Source: a virus
DNA: 28,926 bases
IMG/VR virus record: IMGVR_UViG_3300028840_000981
Span: 1-28,926 of that record
Reading direction: 5' to 3' (one strand)
The translations under genes and the position numbers were made by a program. The first letter of the stretch is position 1. Every line of letters starts with the position of its first letter. Positions 26,975 to 28,926 of this stretch are shown here, piece by piece. The notes under the pieces were generated by a model. That model saw only the letters and a list, made by a program, of their open reading frames with translations, searched no databases and was not told the origin of the DNA.

Positions 26975-28926
26975 CTACGGATTCGTTAGCACTAACTGAG
27001 CGTGAACTGCTGTTATGGAAGTTCCGGTTGTCGCTGCAACCCGGACATCCACATACGCCCCGTCATTAGGGATTGTCACCAACCCCGAAAAGGAACAAGA
27101 GCCTACATCTGTGCCTGTTCCTAATTTCCTTTCAGCTATAAGCCCTGTCGCAACACCATCGACATATAGCTCAAAGTCAAACTGTCCATTTGTAGTCCCT
27201 GTGAACGCTAAATGGAAAGCCGCCTTATATACCCCGGCCTTGTCAACATAAATATCGTTAGAGCCAAACACAGGGGTCATGTTTTGGGCTGGTAAGTTAG
27301 CAGACCACAATGCGAACTTGACAGGGGTGCCCGTAAGACTGCCCTGTGCCGTTGACCCGTTTGCTATGTAAAGACCACCATACCCCTCTGGCCCACGCCC
27401 GTGGAATACAGGGAAGTTGTTTACGTTGCTGCCATTGACATCCATGGAACCCGGAACAACCCGGTTATTCCATTGGTTGATAACGTAGTTGGCGCTGTCG
27501 CTACTTATGAGTTCAGAGTTGCCCTGAAACATAAATCGTTTTATTTCTTCATTACCAGTGCCTGTTTCTGCTGCACCCCAGTTACCACCAACCTTGTCAG
27601 CAGTTATAGAATTTGCGGTTACTGCTGTAATGACACCAAACCCGTTATTAGCTGTGTCCACATACCCTGAAGTTTGTATAGTGTTACCAACCTGAAACCC
27701 CGCCGCAACAAAGTCAATGGTACCAGCAGCGGTATTGTCAAAGGTACCAGAAACAGCAGCAGCCCCTTGTTTGTCGATATTGTCAAGCCCCGGTTCAATA
27801 GTATCATTGTTCTTCATATTGAACAAGTTGTCGTACACATCAAAAACAGCCGGGGGCAAATTCAAACTATCATGGTAAACAGCAACAGCCCTGAATTCAG
27901 TTTCATTGACAACTCTATGGTCTTCGATACTAGATTCAAAGTAGTTGTCGTGTACACGAATACGGCACTGGTTTGACACCCCACCATACAACTCTACTAA
28001 TGCAGTTCTGTTAGCATCATAAGTGCCGGGGAAGGCACCTGTTTGAAGGTCATCATACCCACGAATAATGGAATTGCGAACATCTACATCGTGGTTGTGG
28101 TGTATCGGTATAGAATTAGTGCCTATGCCAATGACCCGGCAAGAACCATTGTAGTTTCTGCGTACAAGTGTCTGGAATTCACAACGGTCAACATTCAAAG
28201 CCCGTCCGTTGAACTGGCGTATACAATCCCATTCACTTTCTACAAAAGAGTCAAAGACGTTCACCCCGGCCAGACTGGTAAGGAAAAACGCATCCTGTTG
28301 CCCCGCCCGGAATTCACTACGGGAAAATATCAAATCTGCTGAGTAGTCATTCAAACCACCTGTAGGGGAAGTGACTACCACCCCACCGGAAACCCCGGCC
28401 CCGCCGCTTGTGAAGTCGAGATTATACGTAAAGTTCAATCCATCAACCCGAAGTTCAGAGCCAGAGAATTTTGCTAATACGTAGCCAGCCGGGTTAGCGT
28501 TTTTCTCACTCATTATGACCGTTGTGCCACGGTCTGCCCTGATATTAGTGAAGTACAAGTTCTGCAAGTCAACAGCAGGTACACCACCTGTAGACAGTGA
28601 GCCAATAACCTCTTTGTGGTTAGGGGTCAGGAAAATGGTAGCGTAGTTGATAGTGAAAACTTCAAGAGAGATACCAGTACCGGAAGAGTCCTGTCGGTTG
28701 CTCTTCATAAGGATTTCGTCAGCAGCGATAACCCACGCTATCACCGGGCAATATCCTGACCACTCAATGCCTACAGCTTGACCTATGTAGTTAGTGAGGT
28801 CAGTGGAATCAGTGAAACGCCACAAACGGTGTTGGTTGCCGACCTGTATCTGGTTGGCAGTGCCTGTAACGATAGTGGCAGACTTGTAACCAGCCGCCCG
28901 CCGCGCATTAGCAGCAGCGTTTATGG
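26975..28926 (-). CDS. Beta-helix tail spike-like protein, 5' end outside window
   Basis: The frame is open to the window edge without a start, so the visible 649 or so residues are a C-terminal part. Repeated strand-turn units (GVNVFDSFVESEWDCIRQFN, RALNVDRCEFQTL, HDVDVRNSIIRGYDD, QCRIRVHDNYFESSI) indicate a right-handed beta-helix as in tail spikes and pectate lyases. Next comes a domain at 27542-27766 that matches the insertion in the tail tube protein (FVAAGFQVGNTIQTSGY), and last a C1q-like jelly roll (VDKAGVYKAAFHLAF). It lies just upstream of the tail tube gene, an unusual place for a spike; it may decorate the tail or capsid. Whether it has glycan-cleaving residues cannot be judged. 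Confidence 0.75.
   Translation of the reverse strand, partial: INAAANARRAAGYKSATIVTGTANQIQVGNQHRLWRFTDSTDLTNYIGQAVGIEWSGYCPVIAWVIAADEILMKSNRQDSSGTGISLEVFTINYATIFLTPNHKEVIGSLSTGGVPAVDLQNLYFTNIRADRGTTVIMSEKNANPAGYVLAKFSGSELRVDGLNFTYNLDFTSGGAGVSGGVVVTSPTGGLNDYSADLIFSRSEFRAGQQDAFFLTSLAGVNVFDSFVESEWDCIRQFNGRALNVDRCEFQTLVRRNYNGSCRVIGIGTNSIPIHHNHDVDVRNSIIRGYDDLQTGAFPGTYDANRTALVELYGGVSNQCRIRVHDNYFESSIEDHRVVNETEFRAVAVYHDSLNLPPAVFDVYDNLFNMKNNDTIEPGLDNIDKQGAAAVSGTFDNTAAGTIDFVAAGFQVGNTIQTSGYVDTANNGFGVITAVTANSITADKVGGNWGAAETGTGNEEIKRFMFQGNSELISSDSANYVINQWNNRVVPGSMDVNGSNVNNFPVFHGRGPEGYGGLYIANGSTAQGSLTGTPVKFALWSANLPAQNMTPVFGSNDIYVDKAGVYKAAFHLAFTGTTNGQFDFELYVDGVATGLIAERKLGTGTDVGSCSFSGLVTIPNDGAYVDVRVAATTGTSITAVHAQLVLTNP

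Noticed and set aside
1-28926. CRISPR array, insertion sequence, integrase or attachment site
   Set aside because: No regularly spaced direct repeats, transposase, integrase or excisionase motifs were seen; the tRNA is not flanked by a repeated 3' segment in this window.

Overview
The window looks like part of the genome of a tailed double-stranded DNA bacteriophage with a long, probably non-contractile (siphovirus-like) tail. The evidence is a tail tube gene, a tail-chaperone pair joined by a predicted -1 frameshift, a 1446-residue tape measure protein, and no sheath or baseplate-wedge gene in view. The host should be Gram-negative, because the lysis cassette carries an overlapping inner/outer-membrane spanin pair. 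The plus-strand promoters fit bacterial sigma70 (TTGACA / TATAAT-like, 16-17 bp apart) and no phage RNA polymerase is seen here. The species cannot be told from this stretch.

The two halves converge near 13.83 kb. Positions 1-13806 are plus-strand replication, nucleotide-metabolism and small accessory genes. In order they are: the 3' part of a U32-family-like gene; small genes each behind its own promoter; a DUF932-like protein; a block of overlapping genes (family A DNA polymerase, Zn-ribbon protein, papain-like protein, VRR-NUC nuclease, SNF2-like helicase); a Lys/Ala-tailed protein behind a consensus promoter; and a nucleotide-modification block (MazG-like/P-loop kinase fusion, winged-helix methyltransferase, thymidylate-synthase/dCMP-hydroxymethylase homologue, dCMP deaminase). 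Five more small genes follow, ending in a DUF6011-like protein.

Positions 13860-28926 are minus-strand late genes. Read in their own direction they are: a beta-helix tail-spike-like protein (5' end outside the window), the tail tube protein, the G/G-T tail chaperones, the tape measure protein, two distal tail proteins, a C1q-like tail fibre, several small proteins, holin-like membrane proteins, an amidase endolysin with an EF-hand loop, and the Rz/Rz1 spanins. A tRNA with a CAT anticodon begins inside the last codons of the outer spanin. Most late genes overlap by ATGA or TAATG, so translation is probably coupled.

The most notable points are: (1) a thymidylate synthase homologue with Asp at the position of the dUMP-selective Asn, beside a MazG-kinase fusion and an O-methyltransferase-like gene, suggesting modified cytosine; (2) an intergenic control cassette repeated three times, made of two nested inverted repeats plus a sigma70 promoter, a leader and a shared ribosome-binding box; (3) a terminator whose loop is the -35 box of the next promoter; (4) one domain shared by the tail tube and the spike-like protein; (5) a correctly phased T_TTT_TTG slippery site; (6) the tRNA/spanin overlap. 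No gene-free stretch exceeds about 220 bases. All functional calls come from reading motifs by eye; no database search was run.
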